Below, piece by piece: positions 24,099 to 34,129 of a stretch of DNA of 64,000 bases. Within the stretch, counting starts at the first letter, position 1; the number at the start of each line of letters is the position of its first letter. The position numbers and the translations under genes are program-made. The DNA is from Valencia hispanica (taxonomy: Eukaryota > Chordata > Actinopteri > Cyprinodontiformes > Valenciidae). The stretch is from the NCBI GenBank assembly GCA_963556495.2, contig OY747710.1, forward strand, positions 19,596,500-19,660,499, given 5' to 3'. The notes beneath the pieces were generated by a model. The model made no database searches. It worked only from the letters and a program-made list of their open reading frames with translations, and was not told the origin of the DNA.

Positions 24099-25431
24099 AC
24101 AGTGCTGGGAAAAAGTGTTTGTCCACATGCAGATTTCTTTAGCTTTTCCTGTTTTGTAACTCTCAAATGTCTCGGAACATCAAACACATGTTAAAACGAG
24201 ACAAAAGTAACTTGAGTAAATAGAAAATGCAATTTTCAAACAATTTCATTAGGCCGATGTGAAAGTATAACCCCCCCCCCCCATGTTAAATCATGAAGGG
24301 GCTGCAGAGTAGAGCAGTGGGCAGCACTGTTGTCTTGCAGAAAGAAGCGTATGGGCTTGAATCCCAGTCTGGGGTCTTTCTGTATGTTTTCAATGTATAT
24401 GCAAGGGTTCTCTCTGGTTCCTCCCACAGTCCAACACCATGACAGTTAGGTTAATTGGTCTCTCTAGCATGGTTGCATATCTCTGTGCTGTCCTGTGATG
24501 GACTGGCGACCTGTTCAGGGTGCATCCCGCTTCTCACCAAATGACCGCTGGAAATAGGCAACCGTGACCTTCCAAGGATGAGCAGCTAAAGACGTTGGAT
24601 AGGTAAATAATAAACTGTAACCACTTCTTTATCAATTCTGCTTCACTAACTATATGCCGCCCCAATTTACTCATAAACCTGTAAAAACAATAAAAATCAC
24701 CTGAATGGAACCTGTCTGACAACACGAAGCAGGCTAACAGATCTCAAAAAGGAACATATCAAGAACAGAAGAGAAACAAGGTCACAGACATCCATTAGTG
24801 CAGACAAATCATAAAACAGAGGTGAACCTTCCCAGGACTGGTCGGTGTACCAAAATTACTCAAGTCATCCAGGAGGATGAAGAAACCATTTAACTCATTT
24901 GATCCCCAAAGTTCCCTCCAAAACACCAAAATGTGTCTCATATTGTTGGAAAACATCTTGATGATCCCCCAGACTTTTGGGAAAATATTCTGTAGGCTAA
25001 TAAGACAAAATTGGGAACACTTAGCAAGGTGTGTGTCCCGTTACATCTGGTGTAAAACTAAGTTAATTTCAGAAAAATAACATCATAACAGTTCAAAGCA
25101 CAACAGCAAGATGGCTGAAAAAATTAAGGTTTTGGAGTGGCCTAGTAAAAGTCTGGACTTTAAGCGGATTTAGATTCTGTGTTGTGACCTTAAACAGTCA
25201 AGCCATGCTCAAGAACCCTCTAATGTGGCTGAATTAAAACAAGAGTGGGCCAAAACGCTTGACAACAGAGAGAAATCACTCTTCCACAAAGCCAGGTTGA
25301 TTTAGAAAGCTTGTTTTCGTTCAAATCCCTTAAATCATATTTAAAAAGCCACTTAACTCAGGCTCTCTTTCTGTAACATGAACATTTCTCTAGTGAAACT
25401 TGAAAGGGACAAATACTTTTACTACAACACT
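24099..25431 (+). mobile_element. Tc1-like transposon, decayed, with a SINE inside
   Basis: The left end CAGTGCTGGGAAAAAGTGTT and the inverse of the right end (CAGTGTTGTAGTAAAAGTAT) form terminal inverted repeats of the Tc1/mariner kind. The transposase frame is broken, but recognisable parts remain: GGTGAACCTTCCCAGGACTG near 24,821, ENILMIPQTFGKIFCRL (about 24,943-24,996), and KVLEWPSKSLD near 25,125. Much of the centre has been deleted. The TA target dinucleotide is not preserved at either end. A SINE occupies 24,297-24,600. Confidence 0.75.
24297..24600 (+). mobile_element. tRNA-derived SINE inserted in a Tc1 element
   Basis: The head holds GGGCAGCACTGTTGTCTTGC (A-box region) and GGGCTTGAATCCCAG (B box). 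The body has the family's GGTTCCTCCCACAGTCCA, GGTTAATTGGTCTCTC and GATGGACTGGCGACCTGT. A GGATAGGTAAATAA tail follows. It interrupts the Tc1 sequence, which resumes at about 24,605. Confidence 0.75.
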
Positions 25432-26559
25432 GTCTACAAGAAATTGTGAGTTAAGGAGGACGTGTGGTCGCATATAATCTAGTTTATCATCCTGTTGGTC
25501 ACCCATTTGTCACATCTCTCCTTGACAAAAGGAAGCCTGTGTCTGTGGAAACTCTATTCTGTTGAGTTTCCTGATAGGAAGCGCAGCTAAAGAACAGATG
25601 AATCACTTAAAGAGGGTGATGGGAATTAAATGGAGATTAAAAAACAGCACCAGCAGAAAAAGGATACTGTATGTACAGTGTGACTGAAGGATGAGAGACA
25701 AAGGTGATGAATCATGATTAAGATAAGGTGATGAAACCATTCCTGGACGGATCCTTAGTAGTGCTTAGCATCAAATGAGCCATAAAAACTAAATTCTGAA
25801 TTCAACACACGCCTCTTCCTGGTGGTACAGGCACAGCAGGGCAGAGTTTTAAAGCACAGAAGCAACAAAGCTCATAACAAATGTACGCCACACAAGCAAG
25901 AACTCAGCAGAGACTCCTGGGGGAAGGCTCAAGGGAAGCACAACCCCAGGTAAAAGAATGAGCACAGCAAACTTGGGGTTATTAGTTGGTTGTGGCACCA
26001 AGCTAAAAATCAGTTGCATAATTCAGTTTTATCCCTATTTGAGGTTTCTACTGAGTACATAAAAACAGCTCTGGCTAGTTTCTTAGTGTGTCCAAGTCAC
26101 AGCTCTTCAACAATTCTGGTCGAAAGTTTAATCACAGAATAATTTGGGATTTTCATGATTTACTGGGATTGAAGATGGGACGATTAAACTTAATAAATCT
26201 TCAAATGGTAAAATATTGATTTAGTCACTGTAAAAAATGGTTTTAACTGCCATTTTAAAAATAAAAACAAAACGATGGCATTCCATCCAGCTAAGATTTT
26301 CTGCTTAATTCAGAGTCGAGTTAGTTTGGAGGTAGTAAAATAAGATCTTCGTATGCTGGCAAAGAGAAACTACCAGCTGCAGAAACCCTTGATCACCAAC
26401 AGGAAGTTAGCAGGCCCTCATCTTATACCTAAAGGGCATTCAAGATCCTTGATGATATGTGAACATATCATCAAAAATGATGCCAACACCAGAAAATATT
26501 AGGATATTGCTTAATAAGGTATTGGATGGGCCTGGATCTAAAAACTTTACACTTCAGAG
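25432..26559. other. Unassigned intronic sequence
   Basis: No gene or repeat family recognised. A local inverted-repeat-like pair GATGATATGTGAACATATCATC occurs near 26,450 (quoted in part: ATGATATGTGAACATATCAT). Confidence 0.4.
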
Positions 26560-26870
26560 ATGCTGGTCAGGTATGTAGACACCTGAGGACGTCAGAGAGC
26601 TGCTCAATCAGTGTTCGAGGCTAAATTTAGTTTCTATGCTCCTCAGCTCTGGAACAAACTGCCTGTAAATCCGAGATGTGCAGAAAATGTTGGTTCCTTT
26701 AAATCAGGACTGAAAACATTGCGGTTTAATGCAGCTTAAGATTCATGTCTGTCACGTCTATTTATTTGCATCTTAACATTCTTCTATTACGTATTTTATG
26801 TTTTGAATGTCTTTTCTCTACACTGTTGTCCTGTAGTGTGAGAATGGTTGCCTTCTGCCTGTATTAGGCG
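26560..26870 (+). pseudogene. LINE ORF2 C-terminal remnant
   Basis: A plus-strand frame reads FEAKFSFYAPQLWNKLPVNP followed by SFKSGLKTLRF and a stop. This is the C-terminal signature (AP.LWN.LP ... SFK..LKT.LF) of CR1/L2/Rex1-type LINEs. The preceding RT domain is missing or too eroded to see. Confidence 0.6.
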
Positions 26871-28684
26871 TAATCATTTAAAACTTGTGCTTAAATAGAG
26901 AAAATAGACATAAAATTCAAACATGGACAGCCAATTCAAATGCCATAACTAGAAAAAAAACATGTATATACTCATTTAAATTTCCAAAACTAAGAGGGAA
27001 TAATGCCCATCATGAGTACGTTTCTTACATCACATGCAAATGCGTCACTTCTATCTCCGTCACATGTAGACGCTCTGTCTACACTTATGAAGATAAACTC
27101 AGCTAGGCATGCAAACTGCTTGACGTGTCTGACATGATGGGGGAGTTGACCATTTTTTCTGCCTAGTCTAGCTAATAACAGATTGTATGCAAAGCTTTGA
27201 ACTGCAGCCTAAGATAGTCAAACAATCAAGTAGAAAAAAGTGTGTGTGGGGGGGGGGCACCTCTTGTCTTTGCGTAATACAACATTAAATCTTACACCAT
27301 TCATCACAACCCAAACATCATAAGCATCATAACAGTTAAAATATATGGCAGGGATTTATGTTTCACAACATCTGCCTCATTTCATCACATTTGGACTAGC
27401 ATGAAAAACATGTTTAGATACGCCAACATGGAGAGCAAGATAGGAAAGCGTGACAGCAACTTTAGGGCAAAAATGATTTGTGAAATCATGTAGCATACTA
27501 TAGCCAAAATATGCACATCTAAATAACCTTTCAAACGGACATCAGAAACTGAATATTACCATGTCAGACAGGGGCTTCAAAGGAAACCCGAAACCAAGAA
27601 CTAAAATATGGATGCAATTCCAGTTCTTTTGGTGATTTAGTTTTTGGTCCAGCTCTCAGAAAAGACATATCAGACATCACAGGAATAATCTGCTCCCAAT
27701 GGTATTTCCAATATTATCTGACAATGTTCAGGTTTATAAATAATTTAAAAAACAAAATCATTTTGCAGGATTTTGTTAGTCTTTAAAGAAAGAGATAAGC
27801 AACAAACTGAAAACACAAAAGCCCAAACAGGTTAAATTTCAAACTAGTTTATGTAGCTGCAGTGTTGAAGTAAAAAGCCGAGTTTGGTACCGGGTCACTG
27901 TGATCCAGTATCAGAAAGAGCAATCACAAGAAAAAGTGCCCGACCCAGGAGGAGCTCAGTTTTGTGAGAGGAAAGAACAGAGATGAACAAAAAGAAGAAA
28001 GGCTGTGAAAGTTGAAACATGAGATGAAAATGTAAAAAAGAAAAAAAAGAAAACCCTAAAGGTCTTATTAGCACCTCGTGTGAATCGCATTGAAATGCTC
28101 TTTCTGTGCTTGCAAATGAGGAGCGTTGAAAAAGGAGGGTTAGAGTTTCCTGTGGGAAAATAGATGGGACCGACAGTAGCTTAAACAGAAAAGTTTCTTG
28201 AGGCGAAGAAACGTCACACATGTCGGAACAAGTATCCAAACTGTTCCCAGCTCTTTTTTCCCCAGCTTTAATCCATTCGGAATGAGGGGAGTTCAGGTTC
28301 TAGTGAAAGCCTGTTAATGAAAGGCTTGTCTCACCTTTGGCAGAAGTGAGGTTATCAGATACCTGAGAATGAACCTTTGCTCCTGCTCGGGGAAGGTTGA
28401 CTCAGGGTCTGATGGAGTGTGGGTGCAAAACTCACAAAATTTCAGCAGGAGTGAGACAGCATTGGTGTGTAATTAAGATATAGTTGCAGAGTGTTATCTT
28501 TTGAGTTGACGTGTTACAGCCAATGTCCTGAATTCAACTTGCAGGCTGGAAGACTATGAAAAACTATGAGATTTCATTTACAGATTTTATTTCTTGGGAG
28601 AATATTTATATTTCCAGACTATTTCCTGTCCAACTGGCTAAAAGTTGGGATAAAGATTATGAGTTAGTCAATTAATCTATTTGT
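26871..28684. other. Unassigned intronic sequence
   Basis: Nothing recognised in about 1.8 kb. It includes a G run at about 27,249-27,257 and an A-rich stretch near 28,040. Confidence 0.4.
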
Positions 28685-29290
28685 TCAACATCTATTAATC
28701 CATCCATCCATCTCTTAATCTATTAATCCATTCAACTTGTCACCTATTTGTCCATTCATTCAAATTCAATTCAAAATTCAATTGAAAATTACTTTATTAA
28801 TCCCAAAGGGAAATTAAATGTTGTTGTAACTCATTATGCAAGTTCCTTCAGAGATTTGTTGTAGATGATGATGGCTGTGGGTAGGGATGATCTCCTGTAG
28901 CGTGCTGCAGATCTGAAGAAGCCTCTGACTGAAGACGCTCTGTAGTTGTATGACAGTCTGATGTAGAGGAAACTCTGGATCCATGGCGTCTTCTTTTCAA
29001 CTCATCAGGGTTTTGTGGCTGTAGTTGAGGTATTATTTGAGCTTTTGTGATGTTAATCAGCTGCTGCCAGTTGTAAACCACCTTGTTGCCATGGTTATGC
29101 ATCATAACAAATGTCCAAAAATAAAAAGTATCAGCAAAAATCCTTCCAGCTGCACAGCATTCAAAACCAGAGAGAACAGTTGTCCACAAAAACAATGTTT
29201 CTACCAGAAATGGAAGAATTAAAGTTTAAAAAAGAAAAAAATATGAACCAAAGTAACAGAGCTACTCCAACATGCTGCCACCTTGAGCGG
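28685..29290. repeat. Interspersed non-LTR-type repeat with simple-sequence head
   Basis: A degenerate CATC/ATCC tract (28,685-28,765) leads into TTTATTAATCCCAAAGGGAA (28,793-28,812), the inverse of a common teleost LINE 3' tail. GATGATGGCTGTGGGTAGG and GAAGCCTCTGACTGAAGACG follow, also typical of teleost non-LTR repeats. Orientation is probably minus. No coding frame remains. Confidence 0.5.
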
Positions 29291-29796
29291 TGCAATTCCG
29301 GAATTGACATTCATCCATTTATCCATCTGTGCACAACATCCATCCATTTGATCATCATCCAGTCCTTGGTCAGTACCTTTATCAACTCATCCATTTAAAA
29401 GAAAAATCATTATTGTGCTACTACTGTTGAATACTTAAATTAAGATAACGATTAAAATTAAGCCATAGTTTCCAAGCACTTTTCTTTCTTCAAGATTACA
29501 CAATCTCCCAAGCCCTTGAGTATCTCAGCCAATAAAGACATACATATAGCCATTAATGGTAGTTGGAGCCCATAAAACTGGCCATATATAATAGATATGA
29601 AGAGCAGGGATGCAGGACACCTTAAGTATAAAATCCTATATTATATCCAACTAGTCCTTTGTCATTGCAATATTTCACAAACTTGTATTACGACGGCAAA
29701 GTGTTTTGATATAAAACGCAGCTCCAGCACCATCTAAGTCCTCATTCGTCCATCCATCCGTTTGTTCATAATCATTCAATCATTCCTCATTGCAGA
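29291..29796. repeat. Degenerate tetranucleotide (CATC-like) sequence and unassigned DNA
   Basis: 29,308-29,395 is cryptically simple, built of CATCCATT-like steps. 29,400-29,740 shows nothing recognisable. CATCCATCC steps return at 29,750. Confidence 0.5.
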
Positions 29797-30089
29797 GATT
29801 AAAGCTGCTGCTCCTCCACATCGAGAGGAGCCAGTTGAGCTGGCTCAGGCATCTGGTTAGGTTGCCTTATGGACGCCTCCCTGGTGAGGTGTTCTGGGGA
29901 CGTCCCACCAGGAAGAGGCCCAGAGCAAGACCAAGGAAACACTGGAGGGACTATGTTTCCCATCTGGCCTGAGAATGCCTTGGAATTTCCCTGGAGGAGC
30001 TGGCCCAAGTGGCTGGGGAGAGGGAAGTCTGGGCCTCTCTGCTTAGGCTGCTGCCCCAGAGACTCCACCCTGGATAAGTGGAAGATAAT
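29797..30089 (+). mobile_element. Rex3 LINE 3' fragment
   Basis: The plus strand encodes, with frameshifts, the Rex3 C-terminal block: LLLHIERSQLSWLRHLVRLP, then GEVFWGR and RPRARPRKHWRDYVS, then LLP-like residues before GGATAAGTGGAAG. It is 5'-truncated to about 290 bp and runs straight into a GGTT array. Confidence 0.8.
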
Positions 30090-30153
30090 GGTTGGTTGGT
30101 TGGTTGGTTGGTTGGTTGGTTGGTTGGTTGGTTGGTTGGTTGGTTGGTTGGTT
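30090..30153 (+). repeat. (GGTT)16 microsatellite
   Basis: Sixteen perfect GGTT units directly at the 3' end of a Rex3 copy, in place of the usual GATG-type terminal repeat. Likely length-polymorphic. Confidence 0.95.
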
Positions 30154-30608
30154 GAAATTCTGTGTCCAATCTCTTCATCCATAAACTCAGCTTTTTGTCT
30201 AAACTTCATTCATCCGTCAAGTCATTTTTTGTTCAACCATCCATCCCTTTATTTTTCATAATCCATTTGTGTCCAATCTCTTTGTTCAATCATCCAAACT
30301 GATGGAAGGTGGACTAGTAGCTATGCATCCAAAAACCTAATGTCTCTTTGTCCATCCAAACAGCTTATCGTCTCTGTCTACATGCCTTTGTATATGATCC
30401 ATCAGTCCATCCCTGCCCAAGCTATCAATTTACCTATACACCCAGCTATTTATACACTGTCTATCTGTCCATGTGTCCAACCATATTTTTGTATATCATC
30501 AATTTCTCCATGTGTCCCGCCTTCCATTAATCTTTTTGCTGACTGTTCATCCATCCATCATTCACATTTTGCAGTTTCTATATTCAAAGCCTGACCACTG
30601 TGGAAATG
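30154..30608. repeat. Cryptically simple CATCC-rich sequence
   Basis: CCATCC- and TTCATCC-like steps are spread through this stretch, and TGTGTCCAATCTCTT occurs twice (about 30,160 and 30,270). The overlapping open frames here are products of this simple composition. Confidence 0.6.
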
Positions 30609-31218
30609 CAGTGGGGCAACGAAGTATTTGGCAGCCACAGATTGTGCAAGTTGACCCACCTAAAAAGATGAGGGAAGTCTGTAATTTTCATCATACTGTA
30701 GGTACACTTCAACTGTGAGAAACATCATGTAAAAAATAATACAGGAAATCACATTGAATTTCACAATCACAAATTGAATTTCCCCTTTTTGGGGATAAAT
30801 AAAGTGTCTGTCTATCTTTGATTTTAAACTAATGTATTTTTATAATAACGCAGAAAATATGTTTTTGGCTTCTCCTCAATAATTTGTAATGTGACTTTGG
30901 TTGGCAATGACAGAGGTCAAACATTTCCTGTAGGCAGGGCCGGATTATGTTAGAAGGGGCCCCTGGGCACAAAATGTTCAAAAGGCCCCCTCGTCGCCAA
31001 AAAAAATAACATACTTTAAATAGGATTTTCACCACAGTCTTGTAATACTACATTGATCATCTGAGGGCAACACTATCAAGACACAACACAGTGGTGTAAC
31101 TCCCTTGCCTATGTAAACACATCCTGCTTGATCTCACCTCCACCAGGCCAGGACTACAATTCAGATTGTTCCATAACTTAATCACAAAAACTTCCTCATA
31201 CTCGTTAATTTTTCTTTC

Positions 31219-31248
31219 CTGTCTCTCCTCTCCTCTCCTCTCCTCTCT
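31219..31248 (+). repeat. (CTCTC)n simple repeat inside the hAT
   Basis: About five CTCTC/CTCCT units. The other hAT copy has the corresponding GAGAGAGGAGAGAAG near 6,820, so the tract was part of the ancestral element. Confidence 0.7.
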
Positions 31249-31578
31249 CAAAGCGCTCCTTCAGTTCTTTTGCTTCTCAACTCTTCAATGCTGCCCTTCT
31301 GTGTCTCTGTCTGTCTTCTCACTATTTTTCCTTTCTCTTTTATTGATAAAAAATAGTGCAATCACTTTAAGTAAACTTGACTCATACTTTAAAGCATTTG
31401 ATCATAAATGGAAAATGAATGCAAAGTAAAAACAAATGATTTTCCTTTTACATAATATTGTGTTTAACAAACCTGTATCTGTATCTCTAAACTCCTGTTA
31501 CTCCATCTTCCTCTACTGTCTCTATCCTCCTCCTCTCCTGTTTTTCATAACTAAAACCATGAGAACAGGGCTCTTGTA

Positions 31579-31807
31579 TAGGAATCTATTGACACCAACA
31601 TCGATATCTGCCAATGTTAGTCATTTTTTAACACATTGTATTGGTCCGACAAGTAAAACTGAGCCATTATTAAAAATCACTATTTATTTCCATCTTTGTA
31701 AGAGATTAATGTAATATGTATAACATTGTAAATACTAATTATTAGCCATAAGAGCAACAATATCAAATATCTGTATTGTCGCAAATGTTTTGATCGGCGC
31801 ATCCCTA
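31579..31807 (-). mobile_element. MITE nested in the hAT element
   Basis: On the minus strand the ends are TAGGGATGCGCCGATC and, inverted, TAGGAATCTATTGACACC, imperfect inverted repeats of the TAGGGATGCACCGAT MITE type. The flanks CTCTTGTA and CTTTTGAC agree at five of eight positions, compatible with a decayed 8-bp duplication. The same MITE lies at the same place in hAT copy A (6,254-6,495). Confidence 0.65.
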
Positions 31808-34129
31808 CTTTTGACTCTGTCCTCCATGATGTGCTGCCCCAGCCTTTCTGTCCACCTCTTTATGAGTTCACTAAGAAAATGACCAAACTGACAGATAAAT
31901 GCCAACAAAGTTAACACTATGTGCTGGTCCAAGTAATTCATCATCACCACAGAAACCTCTTTCACCTAAAAACTGACTGACAGCAACGACCCGCCTGAGC
32001 AGAACCTCCCACCAGTACCGCGTCTCTCCCTCCAGCTGGTCCAGTTTAGCTTTCTGTCCTGCTACCAGTGGCTGATGCTAGCAGCACTGATGCCATGATC
32101 AGAGCTTTCCTCATGGTCACACACGCATTCCGAGTGTTTCCAGTCAGAGAAACCACTAATGTACTGGTTGTATTTGCTCCAAATAAGATGCAGGGGAAAC
32201 AAAAGATATTAGCCAACCTGTGGTCGGTGAACATTGATCCAGTCTGAAGAAACTTTTTCTCCACTTGGGAAGTGACAGCAGATCATTATGTTTGGGTCAC
32301 TTTACCGCCCAAACCTCGATCACGGGATGAAGCTGGATATCTGGTCTGAGCTGCTGCTGCTACAGCTAGCCTCAGGTTGTGTTGTGTAGCTAACGCAGTC
32401 CCGTCCGAACAGGTTCATTGGCTCACCATCATCCACCATGTCTTCTTTTCCTGATTTTCCTCCTTAGGTTTTACACAGAACGTGTCAGTAGATGACCGAT
32501 TTCCCAATAAACACGTCTTCTTCTCATCTTTCTCTCTTTCGCCTTTTATCGCTCATTTTATATTCTCTTAGGACTACTCCTACTGTCGGGTGACGGTCAG
32601 CGGAGCGCTACTTGCTGGGGCAGGGGCGTGGCATGTTACCATGGTTTCCACAACTGCGCCTTAGGGACTATGTAACTTTGTTAGGGTAAAAAAAATGGTG
32701 TGGATCTTATTGGTCATCTCCACCAGCACCGATCTCTGCCATTTGAAATATGAAGACCATTTTTTTTTTTCTTCCTTAAACTGCTCATGTGGGCCCCCCA
32801 GTGGGCGTGGGCCCCTGGGCCTGTGCCCATAATGCCCATTGGATAATCCGGCCTTGCCTGTAGGTCTTCACCAGGTTTGCACACGGTAGCTGCTATTTTG
32901 GCCCATTCTTCAATGGAGATCTTCTCTAGAGCTGTGATGTTTTGGGGCTGTTGCTAGGCAACACAGACCTTCAACTTCCTCCACAGATTATCTATTGGAT
33001 TGAGGTCTGCAGACTGACTAGGCCACTCCAGAACCTTGAAATGCTTTTTACGTAGCCACTCCTTCATTGTCCGGGCGATGTGTTAGGGATCATTGTGATC
33101 CTAGAACATCCAGACACGTTTCATCTTCAATGCTTTCACTGATGGAAGGATGTCTTTGCTCAAAATCTCACAATACATGGGCCCATTTATTCTTTTTTTT
33201 AAATACAGATCAGTCATCCTGTCGCCTTTGCAGAGAAGCAGCCTCAAAGCATAATGCTTCCACCCTCATGCTTCACAGTGGCTAGGATGTTCTTGGGATG
33301 CAACTCAGCATTCTTCCCCCTCCAAACACGGCGACCGTCGTTTATATCAAAGAGTTCTATTTTGGTCTTATCTGACCACATGACATTCTCCCAACCCTCC
33401 TCTGGATCATCCAGATGATCTCTGGAAAACGTTAAGACAGACCTGGACATGTGCTGGTCTATGCAGGGAGACTGCAGGATTTTATTCCATGACGGGGTAG
33501 TGGGTTACTAATACTGCATGTAGTTCTGGGCTGTTTCCTCACCGTCCTCAAGATCATTTGTACCCCACAAGGTGAGATCTTGCATGGAGCCCCAGGTAGA
33601 GGAAGATTTATTGTATTTATTCCATTTTCTAATAATTGCGCAAACAGTTGATCTCTTCTTACCAAGCTGCTTGCCTATAGTAGATCAGCTCATCCCAGTC
33701 TTGTGCAGGTGTACAATCTTGTCCCTGGTGTCCTTGGACAGCTCTCTGGTCTTGGCCATGGTCATGGTGGAGGTTGGAGACCAACTGTTTGAAGGTGTGG
33801 ACAGGTGTCTTTTATACAGATAACAAGTTCAAACAGGTGCCATTAATACAGGTAATGGGTGAAGGATAGAAGAGCTTCTTAAGGAAAAAGTAGCAGGTCT
33901 GTGAGGGCCAGAATTTCTTGTTTGTAGATGCAAAATACTCATTTTCTGCACCATTATACAAATAAATTCTTTATAAATCATAGACTGTGATTTCCTGGAT
34001 TTTCATTTTTTTACATTCTGTCTCTCACAGTTGAAGTGTACCTATGATGAAAATTACAGACTTCTATCATCTTGTTAAGTGGGACAACTTGCAAAATTGG
34101 TGGCTGCTAAATACTACTTTGCCCCACTG

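Larger units (their letters stand above)
30935..32856 (-). mobile_element. hAT element with 8-bp target-site duplication, nested in Tc1
   Basis: The left end CAGGGCCGGATTAT and the inverse of the right end (CAAGGCCGGATTAT) form near-perfect terminal inverted repeats. CCTGTAGG flanks both sides (30,927-30,934 and 32,857-32,864), the 8-bp duplication expected of hAT elements. On the minus strand the interior keeps parts of a ZMYM1/TTF-type hAT transposase: LANIFCFPCILFGA (about 32,170-32,215), then a RYWWEVLLRRVVAVSQFL-like and CGDDELLGP-like segment (about 31,930-32,040), broken by stops. It is internally deleted and non-autonomous. A MITE sits at 31,579-31,807. Confidence 0.88.
30876..33759 (-). 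pseudogene. Tc1 transposase pseudogene, split by the hAT insertion
   Basis: The frame starts MAKTRELSKDTRDKIVHLHK, the usual Tc1 N-terminus, but meets a stop about 25 codons in. Further along are MWSDKTKIELF (first catalytic Asp region, near 33,350), KHEGGSIML (near 33,250), a MYCEILSKDILPSVKALKMK stretch (near 33,150), and [18 protein letters not shown] (near 33,000), with stops between them. The last codons lie left of the hAT, near 30,876-30,934. It cannot encode an active enzyme. Confidence 0.8.
30609..34129 (-). mobile_element. Tc1-like transposon, interrupted by a hAT element
   Basis: The left end CAGTGGGGCAACGAAGTATT and the inverse of the right end (CAGTGGGGCAAAGTAGTATT) are well matched terminal inverted repeats. 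The right flank begins TA, the left flank has TG. Without the insert the element is about 1.59 kb, a normal Tc1 length. The minus strand carries the transposase pseudogene from the start codon at 33,759. A short LINE-like 3' tail (AATTTCCCCTTTTT ... GATAAATAAAGTGTCTGTC) near 30,775-30,815 seems to be a further small insertion. A 1,922-bp hAT occupies 30,935-32,856. Confidence 0.88.

Noticed and set aside
30090..30153. Regular GGTT repeats as a CRISPR-like array
   Set aside because: It is a plain tetranucleotide microsatellite with no spacers, in vertebrate DNA.
31735..32264. Short minus-strand frames as host exons with a conserved cysteine motif
   Set aside because: They lie between hAT terminal repeats, occur again near 5.8-6.2 kb, and fit a decayed ZMYM1-like hAT transposase.
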